In this document: positions 13,177 through 23,900 of the stretch, piece by piece | How positions within the stretch are numbered: position 1 is the first letter of the stretch | How the letters are laid out: the number at the start of each line of letters is the position of its first letter | Assembly (NCBI GenBank): GCA_020091685.1 | Contig: CM034608.1 | Coordinates: 234,501-298,500 of the forward strand | DNA: 64,000 bases | From: Lutjanus erythropterus | Lineage: Eukaryota > Chordata > Actinopteri > Lutjaniformes > Lutjanidae | Reading direction: 5' to 3' | Made by a program: the position numbers and the translations under genes | The notes under the pieces: model-generated | Database searches by the model: none | What the model was told of the DNA's origin: nothing | Seen by the model: the letters and a program-made list of their open reading frames with translations, nothing else

Positions 13177-13471
13177 TAAGGCTGCAATTAATGGTTATTT
13201 TCATTGTCTATTAATCTGTCAATTATTTTTTCGATTAATCAATTTGTTGTTTGGTCTATAATATGTAAGAAAATGTTGAAAAACGTTCCCTAAAGTCTAT
13301 ACCAAAGCCAAATACGACGCCTCACTGAAAACATTCACAAATGCGAAGCTGAAATCAGAGAATTCGTATTTTTTTTTTTTTTTTAAAGAAAGACTCGAAC
13401 CGATTTATGATTATCTAACTCGGTGGTTAGTTTCATAAACGAGTAATAACTGATTAATCGTTGCAGCTATA
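13177..13471. mobile_element. hAT-like MITE
   Basis: Begins TAAGGCTGCAATTAATGG and ends GATTAATCGTTGCAGCTATA, inverted relatives of each other. The interior has ATTAATCAATTTGTTGTTTG, usual in fish hAT MITEs. The flanks are similar (ACACTATG left, ATACTATG right) but offset by a few bases, so the target duplication is only suggestive. A T-run lies at about 13370-13384. Confidence 0.65.
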
Positions 13472-13857
13472 CTATACTATGCCCACTTACCTGTGTTGGC
13501 CTAGACTCTGTTTTGTAGAGGACGTTTACCTTGTTTATGCGAGAATAACGATCCTGCTTTGGTTCATGGGTCCGTACTTCGGTGCTGATGGTGATATATC
13601 CAGTCGTTCAGGATGAAAAATAATAGTATTGTCCTCCTGAAAACTCAAAAGACATCAAGCTCAAGTTACTGTTGTTTTTCGCAGTATTCAGTCAGATAAG
13701 AGAACTCTCCGGCTGGCAGCGTCTCATCAACACACTGACAAAGTTTTCCCATTCTCAAATCGCTGGCCGAACTGCTCCTGTGACATCACCAGCCTCTCCA
13801 CCAATCACAGCTCTCCGTCTAGCACCTTTCATTGCTATGGAAGTTTTTATAATAGAA
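13472..13857. other. possible promoter or non-coding exon region, unresolved
   Basis: Sequence that looks single-copy. On the minus strand a perfect splice-donor match CAG|GTAAGT lies at about 13492-13484, and an inverted CCAAT box lies at 13801. No conserved coding sequence is visible, so I do not call a gene. Confidence 0.25.
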
Positions 13858-13889
13858 AAAAAAAGAAAGAAAGAAAGAAAGAAAGAAAA
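13858..13889. repeat. (GAAA)n microsatellite
   Basis: Tetranucleotide GAAA run. Confidence 0.9.
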
Positions 13890-14312
13890 TTGGACACGTC
13901 AAACAACTTGACAATAAAACCACATAGTGCAGAAAACATATATTAAAATAAACAAGCCAGGGAGCAACCAAATAAAAATAAGGTAAATCCGTTAGAAAAA
14001 GCCAAAAAAAAAAAAAAAAAAAGGAAGAAAAAGAAGGCACAATTCATAAATTCACAATTAACATTCACACTTTACATGCAACACATAACCTTACAGTGAT
14101 TATGACTATATTGTTACAAAATTTAAGTAATAAATTTTATCTTATTTAAATGTATGTGTATATATATGTAGTTTAATGTTTAATTAAGTAATCCAAACTA
14201 AAAATCAGAGCTATGGAATTTAATTTATGTGTTATTCTTCATTTATTTGTACTAGTTTAACAAGTGGTGCACCTTATTTAGTGACCTGTCACATTAACAC
14301 CAGATGATGTGA

Positions 14313-14332
14313 AATATATATACATATGTATA

Positions 14333-14381
<49 letters not shown>

Positions 14382-14385
14382 AAAG

Positions 14386-14438
<53 letters not shown>

Positions 14439-14447
14439 CACGCACAC
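14313..14447. repeat. compound (TA)n-(GT)n-(GC)n tract
   Basis: TA alternation from about 14314 to 14381, a short break, then GT units from 14388, GC units at about 14432-14439, and CA units to about 14447. All reading frames are open through parts of it only because of its low complexity. Confidence 0.95.
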
Positions 14448-14938
14448 TGAAAGGGGGGGCAGGGGGCAGACTGTGAAAAGTCCAAACACTCACTTCCTAA
14501 TAAGCCATCAAATCTAGCTATAGTTTCAGGTGTTAGTTTCAGACATTAGGTCAATAATGAAGGGTTTTTACAACAGTCATTCAAGTATGCTCTTGTAAAT
14601 GTTGTTGTGTATAAAACTTGATCCACACACTCTGCAGCTCTTCCCGAGAGAGTCAGTGGTCAAACAGTCCCATGGAATCTTCCTGATACCTAAAAAGCTG
14701 AAAAAACTCATGTAACAGGATGATGAAAACCAAAATATCCTTTAACAGCTCAGCTGCGTCTGGATTATCCTTTCCAGTGGCTGAAACAGAAGCATTTGGA
14801 AATCCCACAGAAGTGAAATGGTTTTCTATTTTTATACTTTGTACAACTACTTCTGTCATCTTTCATGTGAACAACAGAGTGCAACACCATAAGTGCTTTC
14901 AGGGGATATAGTAAAGTATGTACCATTTTCTCAAGTCC

Positions 14939-15690
14939 TTAAAGGGATGGTTCAGCCAAAAATGAAAATTCAGTCATTATCTATTCACCATCTTGCCAAC
15001 TGAGAGTTGGGTTTAGTTTTAGTACACAAAACACTGCTGGAGTGGAAGTGAATGGTGACCAGTTTTAAAATGTAAAAAAAACAGAATAAAAACATAAAAT
15101 GCCTCCATTCTGCCCGTCTGGCAAATTAAAGTCTCCTAAGGCCCCAACATGTAGGTCGGACACTGTCGCACCACACACACCCATTTTAGACAGTGTGCAA
15201 GCGCATGTGAACATGGCTCCAAGCTAAAGATACAGTGAAGATTTAGTGTAAAAACATGGTGTAAATATTTTTTTTAATCATCTTGGCATGTTGAGGCTTT
15301 AGGAGAAGTGGATTGCACCAGAATAGCAGTATGGAGGCATTTTATATTTCTTGTTTTGTTTTTGTTTTTTACCTTTGAAAACTGGACACTATTCACTTCC
15401 ATTGTTAGGGAGATTCTGCAATGCTGCTTTTCCTGTGAAACTCAAGCAGTGTTTTGTGGATTAAAAAACTAAACCAGACCTTCAGTTGAATAGGGTGAAT
15501 ATATAATAACTGAATTCTAAAAAGCATTAGTCAGTCATGTATTAACACTGATAAAACTATTAGTCATGACTTAGAAATTTGTAACTTCATAAAGGGTGAA
15601 AACTTTGCAAAGTGGAGCCTGAAATATTCTAATAAATTGAAGTAAACACAAAGAAACACTGAGCATTAACTGATGATTCCCTCCCTCTTG
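14939..15690. mobile_element. long-inverted-repeat (foldback) MITE, insertion subtype
   Basis: Starts TTAAAGGGATGGTTCAGCC. The two halves fold back: CCTCCATTCTGCC with AAAGTCTCCTAAGGCC (about 15103-15145) pairs with GCTTTAGGAGAAGTGG and AGTATGGAGG (about 15296-15335). Arms are roughly 250-280 bp. At the right the terminus is replaced or interrupted by the same block found at 12893-13040. It has no coding capacity. Relatives lie at 18050-18775, 34111 and 55240. Confidence 0.75.
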
Positions 15691-16244
15691 TCCTTGCAGT
15701 ATGATTCTTTGTAGATATTTTACACCTGAAACACCCACAACTAATTTGTTCTTGTAGTATCTGGAAAAGTGTGACCCTCAGGCTCAGCTTGATACTGACC
15801 CATCCACACTTTCTGCTTTATCTTGTATCATCTACACATAATGTGTTGACAGTGGGTTCAGTTGTGAATTGAAACCATCCTTATTTCAAGTAGATATCAG
15901 GAGGAGATCGTTCTTTTTAGATCTTAAACTTTGCTTTTTTTTAGTTAAGGTAGCTATGACAATAATTAAAAGTGGCAGTAAAGGTGTCCTCCTCAACAAT
16001 TCAGTCTAAAACGACTTTGACTGTGCTGCCATCTACTGGTACACCAGTTCGCTACAGCTCATTAAATATGATCATCAAAAACATATAGCATACAGTTGAA
16101 TCTAAATTGCCTCCTGTCATTTTGATAGTTTAAATTTTCTTATTGTGTAAAGAGAAATTAATTAATATTTCCTCTAAACAAAGTGACAGTTAAGGTGTTT
16201 GCAGTTTTGTTTTTTTTCTGTCTAAAATATATCATGTGTCCACC
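15691..16244. other. no gene seen
   Basis: AT-rich sequence between two foldback elements; no recognisable feature. Confidence 0.5.
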
Positions 16245-16641
16245 ATCTTATGTAATAATTATTCTAATAAACTCGATATTGGTGGTTTTATTTTGAAGGC
16301 TAATTATCCACCAGCAGCCCTTCTTGTTTTGAAGTTGCCCTCATGACAAGGACACCTCCGACAGGGGGGGGGGGGGTCCGACAGTCTTTATGTTACAGAA
16401 TGAAAGTTTTCTACACGCAGATTTTGGGGACTGGCCTGTAAGCACCACACTTGTTGCAAAATTCTGAAAAGAGCTGTCCAGAATTTTCGCCACTGGTATA
16501 AGAATGAACAAGCTCCTGCTGCCGGAAGTCTCCTTTTCATGAGATCAACTTCAAAACAAGAGGGGCTGCTGGTGGATAATTAGCCTTCAAAATAAAAGCA
16601 CCAACGTCGAGTTTATCAGAAGAATTATCTTTACATAAGAT
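16245..16641. mobile_element. foldback element with about 105-bp inverted arms upstream of chsy3
   Basis: The left arm (16245 to about 16352) and the right arm (about 16537-16641) are inverted copies. Matching parts include ATCTTATGTAA at both outer ends, ATAAACTCGA, TTTTATTTTGAAGGCTAATT and ATCCACCAGCAGCCC. The spacer of about 185 bp holds a run of 13 G (16364-16376) flanked by direct repeats of TCCGACAG. The element ends about 750 bp before the chsy3 start codon. Confidence 0.8.
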
Positions 16642-17387
16642 CTTGAACATATTTTATATTTGAATTCCGTTTTAACTAATTCGTTTTAGTAGGAATGTAC
16701 GGGCGTTTCAATTCTTGAGTCCTGCAGATTACGAGAAAATACGCTTTTATTCTGAAAAATTCAAACCCGACTGGAAGTCCTCATGCTCTTTATAACGGAA
16801 CACAGATATTACATGATGACAAGTAATCTGTTGCTAATGTGGGGAGAAACTGTAAAGCCGCGGAGAAAATGTCATAAAAACAACCGTCTAAAACGTCAGT
16901 GTTAAAGTTGACGGTGAGTCAGGAGCAACAATCCAGTTGTTACTGTTGGAACGACGACAACACTGGCTTGATAGTGAGATTATCGGAGTGTTTGGCTAAG
17001 CTAAACCCTAACATAGAAATGCACAGTTGTGGCCGTATGACCATGGCTAATAATAAAAAGCCAGCGGGACACCTCTCTGCAGTCGGGGCATTTGAAAGAT
17101 TCAACGCGGTTTACAGACGGAATGGAACTCGGCTACGTGTACCCTGGTACGGTTTGAGAACCAGTTTCAAACGGGACGGGCGCTCTTTGAGGATGACACA
17201 AATGTCTTCTTAGTCCCATGAATCATGCTATCAGGGGTGGAAAGTGAATTTTTCCACATCGACTAGGACAGCTCTAAGGCTCTACAGAGATTGCATGCAC
17301 ATACACGTCAGCACCTCCTCAGACAACGGCACCATTCATACACACTCCATCCACCGCGGAGGTCAACTCCTCCGAGGGTAAACGGCA
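16642..17387 (+). promoter_or_regulatory. chsy3 upstream region and probable 5' UTR
   Basis: The transcription start cannot be placed: I see no clear TATA box. An open frame of 104 codons (16899-17213) closes 174 nt before the chsy3 start and has no recognisable homologue; if transcribed it would be an upstream ORF. The sequence around the chosen chsy3 ATG (GGCAATGG) has a purine at -3... only in the A at -1/-2 context and a G at +4, so the Kozak match is moderate. Confidence 0.4.
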
Positions 17388-17952
17388 ATGGCTCCGAAAT
17401 CAAGGAGACCATGGACGACCGTTATTTTCGGCGTCTTTCTCGGTTTCACTGCGTCCTCTTGGCTCATTGTACCCCAGGTTCTAGAAAGTAAAAGGAAAAA
17501 ATCTCAGGTATGCTTGTTCTACAGTGACTCCTCCGTCGGTAAAAGTCCTGACATCCTCGGGAACCCTGGGATTATCAAACACCGGGAGAGCCTGCATTTC
17601 AATCAGGAGGAGGACAGAGGGAACAGTAGCGGACACACCGGGAAACCCATAAGCAGACCAAACAATTTCCTTTATGTTGGCGTCATGACCGCCAAAAAAT
17701 ACCTGCGCTCTCGCGCCGTTGCTGCGTACAAGACGTGGGTGAGTTCCATACCTGGGAAAGTGGAGTTCTTCTCCAGTGCTGGGTCCGACACGGTCCACGT
17801 GCCTGTCCCTGTCCCGGTGGTTTCGCTGGCAGGTGTGGACGACTCCTATCCGCCACAGAAGAAATCATTCATGATGCTGAAGTACATCCATGACCACTAC
17901 CTGGAGAAGTACGAGTGGTTCATGCGGGCAGATGATGATGTTTACATAAGAG
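17388..17952 (+). CDS. chsy3: chsy3 coding exon 1 (residues 1-188 and first base of 189)
   Basis: Encodes the membrane anchor, the stem and the first part of the GT31-type domain (FLYVGVMTAKKYL, then DDSYPPQKKSFMM, then MRADDDVYIR). The donor is AGAG|GTAATA. The start codon is chosen because the anchor follows directly and the first residues resemble CHSY family N-termini (MAxxSRRPW). Confidence 0.95.
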
Positions 17953-20900
17953 GTAATAATTCTGTGAATAGTGAAACTGATGGCATATGTGCTGTGTGTC
18001 TGACTATTATCGTATTTTTACTGTCAAACTTTATTTTTTTCCATACATATTAAAAGGGGTAGTTCACCCCAAAATAAACATTTAGTCATTATCTACTGAA
18101 CTTTATGCTAATTGAAAAACAGCAGAATTCATTCATTTTCTTTCATTCATTTTCTGTAACCGCTTATTCCGTAAGGGTCGCCGGGCTGCTGGAGCCTATC
18201 CCAGCTGACATTGGGCGAGAGGCGGGGTTCACCCTGGACAAGTCACCAGTTCATCACAGGGCTGACACATAGACAGACAACCACTCACACTCACATTCAC
18301 ACCTACGGGCAATTTAGAGTCACCAGTTAACCTAGCATGCATGTCCTTAGACTGTGGGAGGAAGCCGGAGAACCCGGAGAGAACCCACACAGACACAGGG
18401 AGAACATGCAAAAACACCAGAAAAAAAACACAAGATGCCTCCATAGTGTTTGGCTGGTGTAATCCAAGTCTTCTAAAGCCCCAGCATGCCAAGTTGACTA
18501 AAAAAGTGTTACACTATGTTTTTAACCTGAATCTTCACTGTAGGTCCTTAGCTTGGAGCCTTAGAGCATTTTTCCCCAGTTTTTTCATTAATTTTTTTTT
18601 ACATTTGAAAACTGTCACCATTCACTTGTTGTTTAGGAGATTCTGCAACACTGTTTTCCTGTGAAATTGCTGCAGTGTTTTGTGGACCAAAACGATAAAC
18701 CTGACCCGCAATCAGCATGATAGTAGATAGTGACTGAATTTTCTATTTTTATTTTTGGGTGAAGTATCTCTTTAATATCTGATCAACATTACCCCATACA
18801 TAAAAAAAGTATGACATGAGAAAAAAACAATGCAACAGTATCACCCTTGGTGTGCTTTACATTCCTTTTAATTATTTCTGTACCTTGTGTACTGGTGTGT
18901 TCCACAAAATCAGCTCTGCTTTTAAGATTAAAAACAACATTGTTTCATATTTAATTTACCTTTTAAGTTACCCCCCACCCAAAAAAAACAAAACATTTTT
19001 TTATGTTGCCAGGAAGTAAGTTATTTCTTGATTTGTATGTGACTTGAGTAGGTTTATGATGTATATATGTATAATGTTAGAAGTTATGCTCACATCTGAA
19101 AAATATTTCACCACTGCACCAGAAATTTTTGGTGTGTATTTGTCCATGTGGTCTGGGGACTTGTATGTTTACTACTATATAATAAATAGTTTTTTGTCTT
19201 ACACTATTTTTTTTTTTCGTATTATATACTGATGAATTTGATAGGTTTCTCTTGCTTCATAGAATTAATACAGACCTTTTTTTGCAGAAAGACACGTATA
19301 CCAAGAAAAGTAAAATACCAAGAAAAGGATATATTTTCCATAAATTCCAGGCCGGAACGATTGTCCTATGAAAAACCCCATCTAATTTCTCCCTCTTTAA
19401 CCTCTGCCAGGTGAGAAGCTGGAGTTATTTCTGCGGTCTCTGAACAGCAGTAAGCCCCTTTACGTTGGCCAGACAGGCCTGGGCATGGCTGAGGAGTTGG
19501 GCAGACTGGCCTTAGAGCAAGGAGAGAATTTTTGCATGGGGGGTCCTGGGATGATCTTCAGTAGAGAGGTGCTGCGCAGGATGGTCCCCCACATCAGCAC
19601 CTGTTTGAGGGAGATGTACACCACCCATGAGGATGTGGAAGTGGGCCGCTGTGTGCGACGCTTTGGAGGAACACAGTGTGTGTGGTCTTATGAGGTATGG
19701 ATTGAGTCAATCTGTCTCCTGTACTTTCACACTGTATTCAGTGACGGAGAGGTTGATCAGTTATGTGGGAATTCTGGTATAAATTATGATATATTACAAC
19801 TTTTCACATGTATAATAACAGAATTTTCAAAATATTTTTGTTTAGTAGAGATTTCATTAAATCAAACAACAAGGAAGACCTTTTTTGTCACAGATTCCCT
19901 CTAACTTGGTGACATTGACAATCATGGCAAAACCATTCCATATTAGGACTTTTAAGGGAATATTTTTCCATTTTGTGGCTTGTTGAGTAGTTTATGTGGG
20001 CTAGAAAAAAATACTGGGCTAGGTATATCATTAGAACATTAGGCAGACATTGCCTGCACCCTATTGCTGATACAGTAATAGATCTTTTCCTACTGTAATG
20101 TTAACAGTTGACGATTCCATTAGTAAACTACGTCAAAAACCTGTGAGCATATCCAGTGAAATTTGTTAGAAAGATGGGTCATCAATATCAGTATTAGAAT
20201 CTTTATTAGACTTTATAAGTTTATTGCCAAGATCTGGTGTCATGTCATGACATCACAGTAAGAAAACTACTGTGGTTACATCCACTGAGCGGCTGAAAGA
20301 TGACTGAGTGGCAGTGTTAGCAGTCACCTTGAAAGCTGTGAAAACACAAAAAACACATCAAAAGAGAAAGAGCTGCTTTGTAATTGACTGTGTTAAAGAG
20401 ATTTAACCAGAATTTGAAGCAATCTTAAGTTTATGGCAGGAATCAGCCTGCCATACTCATCAATTGAATATTTAGCATCTCTCATTTATATTCCAGGTAA
20501 CTAAGCCTTTCTTTCTACTATCACACATTGCATGTGAACATGTGTCTTTAATAATGTAATAGAATAAAAATATTTACACAGACTTGTCCACATTTGACCA
20601 AAATATCCTTTGCTGTCCTTGCCACTTCAATTAATAATAGTAATGTTAAAACCAAGTATTCAGCCTTTTGTATGCCAATCAGGTACATATAAATGTCAGG
20701 AAACTCGATTCTTGGCCACATGACAATGTCCATGGACTGCTGTTTTCCTGGTAAATTGTAAAGATCACTGAAGTGTCCAACTGACTTCTATTTAAGCAGG
20801 CAATGGTTTGTTTTACAGTTTCTTCTGCTAAAGGCAGCCATGTTGCTGGATGCTTTGCCACACAGTCTGATTGAGGGGGTGTGTTCCAGTAGGAAAGTGA

Positions 20901-23900
20901 TGCCAGTGCATACCATCTAACACAGGGGTGTCAAACATACAGCCCGCGGGCCAAAACCGGCCCGCCAGAGGGTCGAGTCTGGCCCGTGGGATGACTTTGC
21001 AAAGTGTGAAAATTACAGAGAAGACATTAATGTTAGGGTTGAAACCATTACTAGAGTAATTTGATTACTAAAATATGTTTAAATCCAAACAACTGTAAAG
21101 CACACTGTGTTTGGCATGTGGGGGTTATTAAAGACCAGAGTATTGATGAGTGCTGACATTTACATTTTGATGTAATTTATTGTCACACGGCTGCAGCATC
21201 TCTCCTCTCTGCGTCAATGCAGCTCCTCCATACACACACGTACAGTACAGACACACAGAGGAGGTCAGTGTGATTCTCTGACCCTGTCTGTATCTGATCT
21301 GTTGACTTTCTTCATCAGCAGGATTTTTTATAAAGACAAAAAGACTAAACCTAACTCGCATTCTTTTTCCCTTCATATTAATCCACCCGCAATTCAGTTT
21401 TCACAGCAGCAGAGAAGCTGCGTGTGGAGGAGACTGTTGTTAATGATGGAGTTTATTACAACAGAAACTAACGTGACGGTTAATGACATTGACACCAACC
21501 AGATGCACTTATAAAATTAAACAACTGTATAAGGAGGCCTATACATAAAACAGGACAGACTGTGTTTCTCTGTGAGAAACTTTCAGACCTTCTCACAGCA
21601 GAGTGAACAGGTGAGGGAGGAGAGGAGGGCAGACTGATCACTAATCAATCACTGATACCGTCATCCTCTCAGACTGATTAAAAAAATAAAAATGCCAAAG
21701 TTGGTGAAACACTGCAGAGTGTAACATCGTCCTGTTTACAGACAGTCTGCTGTCTGTAGATTGACAGAGAGACAGAGAGGGTCGTGTCTAGAAGGGAACC
21801 CTAGACCTGCGAAAGATTGCGCAAGTTTGATTATTTTAGTAGAAATGACGAACACAAATCTCACGAGAGTTGTGCAAATAAAGAGTTACCTTCTAGACAC
21901 GACTGAAAAAGGTACGCAGCTCAAAAACAGAAAATTATGTCGTGGTGCAGATGTTTTTAATGTGGCGGGCCATTATAAATAAAACACTATTCACTGATCC
22001 ACAGAGAGTCACTGAAACACTGATCACTGACCTGCTGTGATGGAAAAAATACTCAGATTCTTTATTTAAGCAAAAACACTAATAGCACAAAAATACCTAA
22101 TTACAATTTGAAAATCTTGTATGTTATTGTTTCCATTTTTGACAAATCAACATTTTTATTGCTTTTGTTGTACTTTAATGTATTCTTATTGTTATTTTTT
22201 GATTACTAAATACAGACCTGCAAACTCATAAGAGGAGAAAAAGGTGGCATGTTGGTAAACCAGTCCCCTGTCCTCTGGGGGTCTGGGAGCGTCTGTCCTG
22301 CTCCAGAAGAAAAATGTTGTGATTTTAACATGTTAACAAAACATTCTGGTGACTGTTTCAGTTAAAAGAGTTAGTTCACTCTTCTGTTTGTGGTTTCTGC
22401 AGACATTACTACCTTTACTTTTACCTTTGTACTTGGGAAAAAAAGAAAAAGTAAACTAAAAACAGTAAAAGTAAATCTACAGTAAAAGTAAGTTACTTTA
22501 CTGAGTAGTTTTACTTTAGCAATTTAGCAATTTACTATTCTTCTTAAATAAAGCAAAAGTAATGTAATAGAAAAACAGAACGTGCAGAACACGCAATCTT
22601 TCTTATCTGATTACTCGATTAATCGGCAGAATAATCGATAGATTATGCTTTAATTTTACTGGTCCGGCCCACTTGAGATCAAATTGGGCTGAATGTGCCA
22701 ATGAACCAAAATGAGTTTGACACCCCTGCACTATATGCTGTGTTTTTTTTTGTTTTTTGTTTTTTTTTAGTTTTCAGGTGCCTCAAGATCTTCCTTTTAA
22801 TTGCACAGTCTAGTCCATTCACATTCCAGGTGGAATAGCACAAAGTCATCTTATAGCCACACATTAACAAAGTTAAAGTATGTGTCCATACACTATACAC
22901 TATACCACAGTGTAGGATCCAGCTTGCATTAACACAAAATACAGACATTACTAAAAAAACAAAACAAATAAAACAAAGAGCAAAGACCTCAGTGACATCC
23001 ACAAGTAACAGACATCAAACAAGACTGCAGAAACTTAGAACCAAAAACAGTATGAAAATACACTTGAACAATAAACCTCAGGTTATTAGGTTAATAATAA
23101 ATATAAAATATATAAAATAATAATAATATTAAACCTTAGGAAAAACCTTGAATAGCACTTTATGTTATGCTGCACTGCTGCCATCTTGTGGACAATTAAC
23201 CTGCACTGATCTTGCGACTCACTCCATATGCAGGGGCGTGGTCTGCTTTGGCAAACTGATTAAAACCGATTGAGATTGGTGGATCGCTGCGCGCAGTGTG
23301 TGTCAGGTACCCTTGAAATTAGATGAGAACACGTTTAGTTCATTTGCCTCCTACATCGCAGGACCTGCAATGTGACTATTGCGCACACCTACATTGCGAT
23401 GACGATGCTCAAACGATATATTGTGCAGCTCTAATTTCCATTAGTGAAAATCTTAAGACCTGCTGGGTAGAGCATGATAAATTTGATCATGCACTCATGG
23501 AGTGCTCTTTTGCAGTGGGAGAATGCTTCTCACTTCCTTTGCGTCTCCCTCGAGTAATCCGGGAATATTATCACCTGCTTGCCATTCCACATTAGATGTT
23601 TGTTTTTCCATGCAGCTTCCATGATGTTTTGGCAATCTTAATAACACAGAAAGCGGGCCACAGTGGTTCGACTGTTATTCCTGTTCCCAGCCTCCGGACG
23701 TGTCCTGATCCGGTGAGTGCAGCCCATCCCGATTCCACCCGTCGGGAGGTCAGTGCCCAGGGATGTTGAGATGACTTTGTTCAGGAATGCAATGGGGTCA
23801 TTTTTTTCTGCTCTTACTGGTATACCAAAAAATCTGAGATTATTATATCTGGAACTGTCTTCAGCTGTAGCCAGCCTGTCTGTCAGTAGCTGTGTAGCTA

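Larger units (their letters stand above)
17953..19410 (+). other. chsy3 intron 1 (1458 bp)
   Basis: Phase 1 intron ending CTCTGCCAG. It contains a foldback MITE (18050-18775), itself interrupted by a LINE-type tail (about 18126-18420). Nothing else is recognised in 18776-19410. Confidence 0.9.

Noticed and set aside
14278-14517. Several 60-70-codon frames on both strands
   Set aside because: All are translations of the TA/GT/GC repeat tract.
17481-17868. Minus-strand frames of 61-105 codons
   Set aside because: Antisense shadows of chsy3 exon 1.
18229-18492. 87-codon minus-strand frame
   Set aside because: Lies in the LINE-type tail repeat; the short Val/Ser pattern comes from GT-rich repeat DNA.
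20548-20861. Minus-strand frames suspected as LINE ORF2 continuation beyond the hAT element
   Set aside because: I could not match them to any L1 ORF2 motif, so I left the region unassigned.
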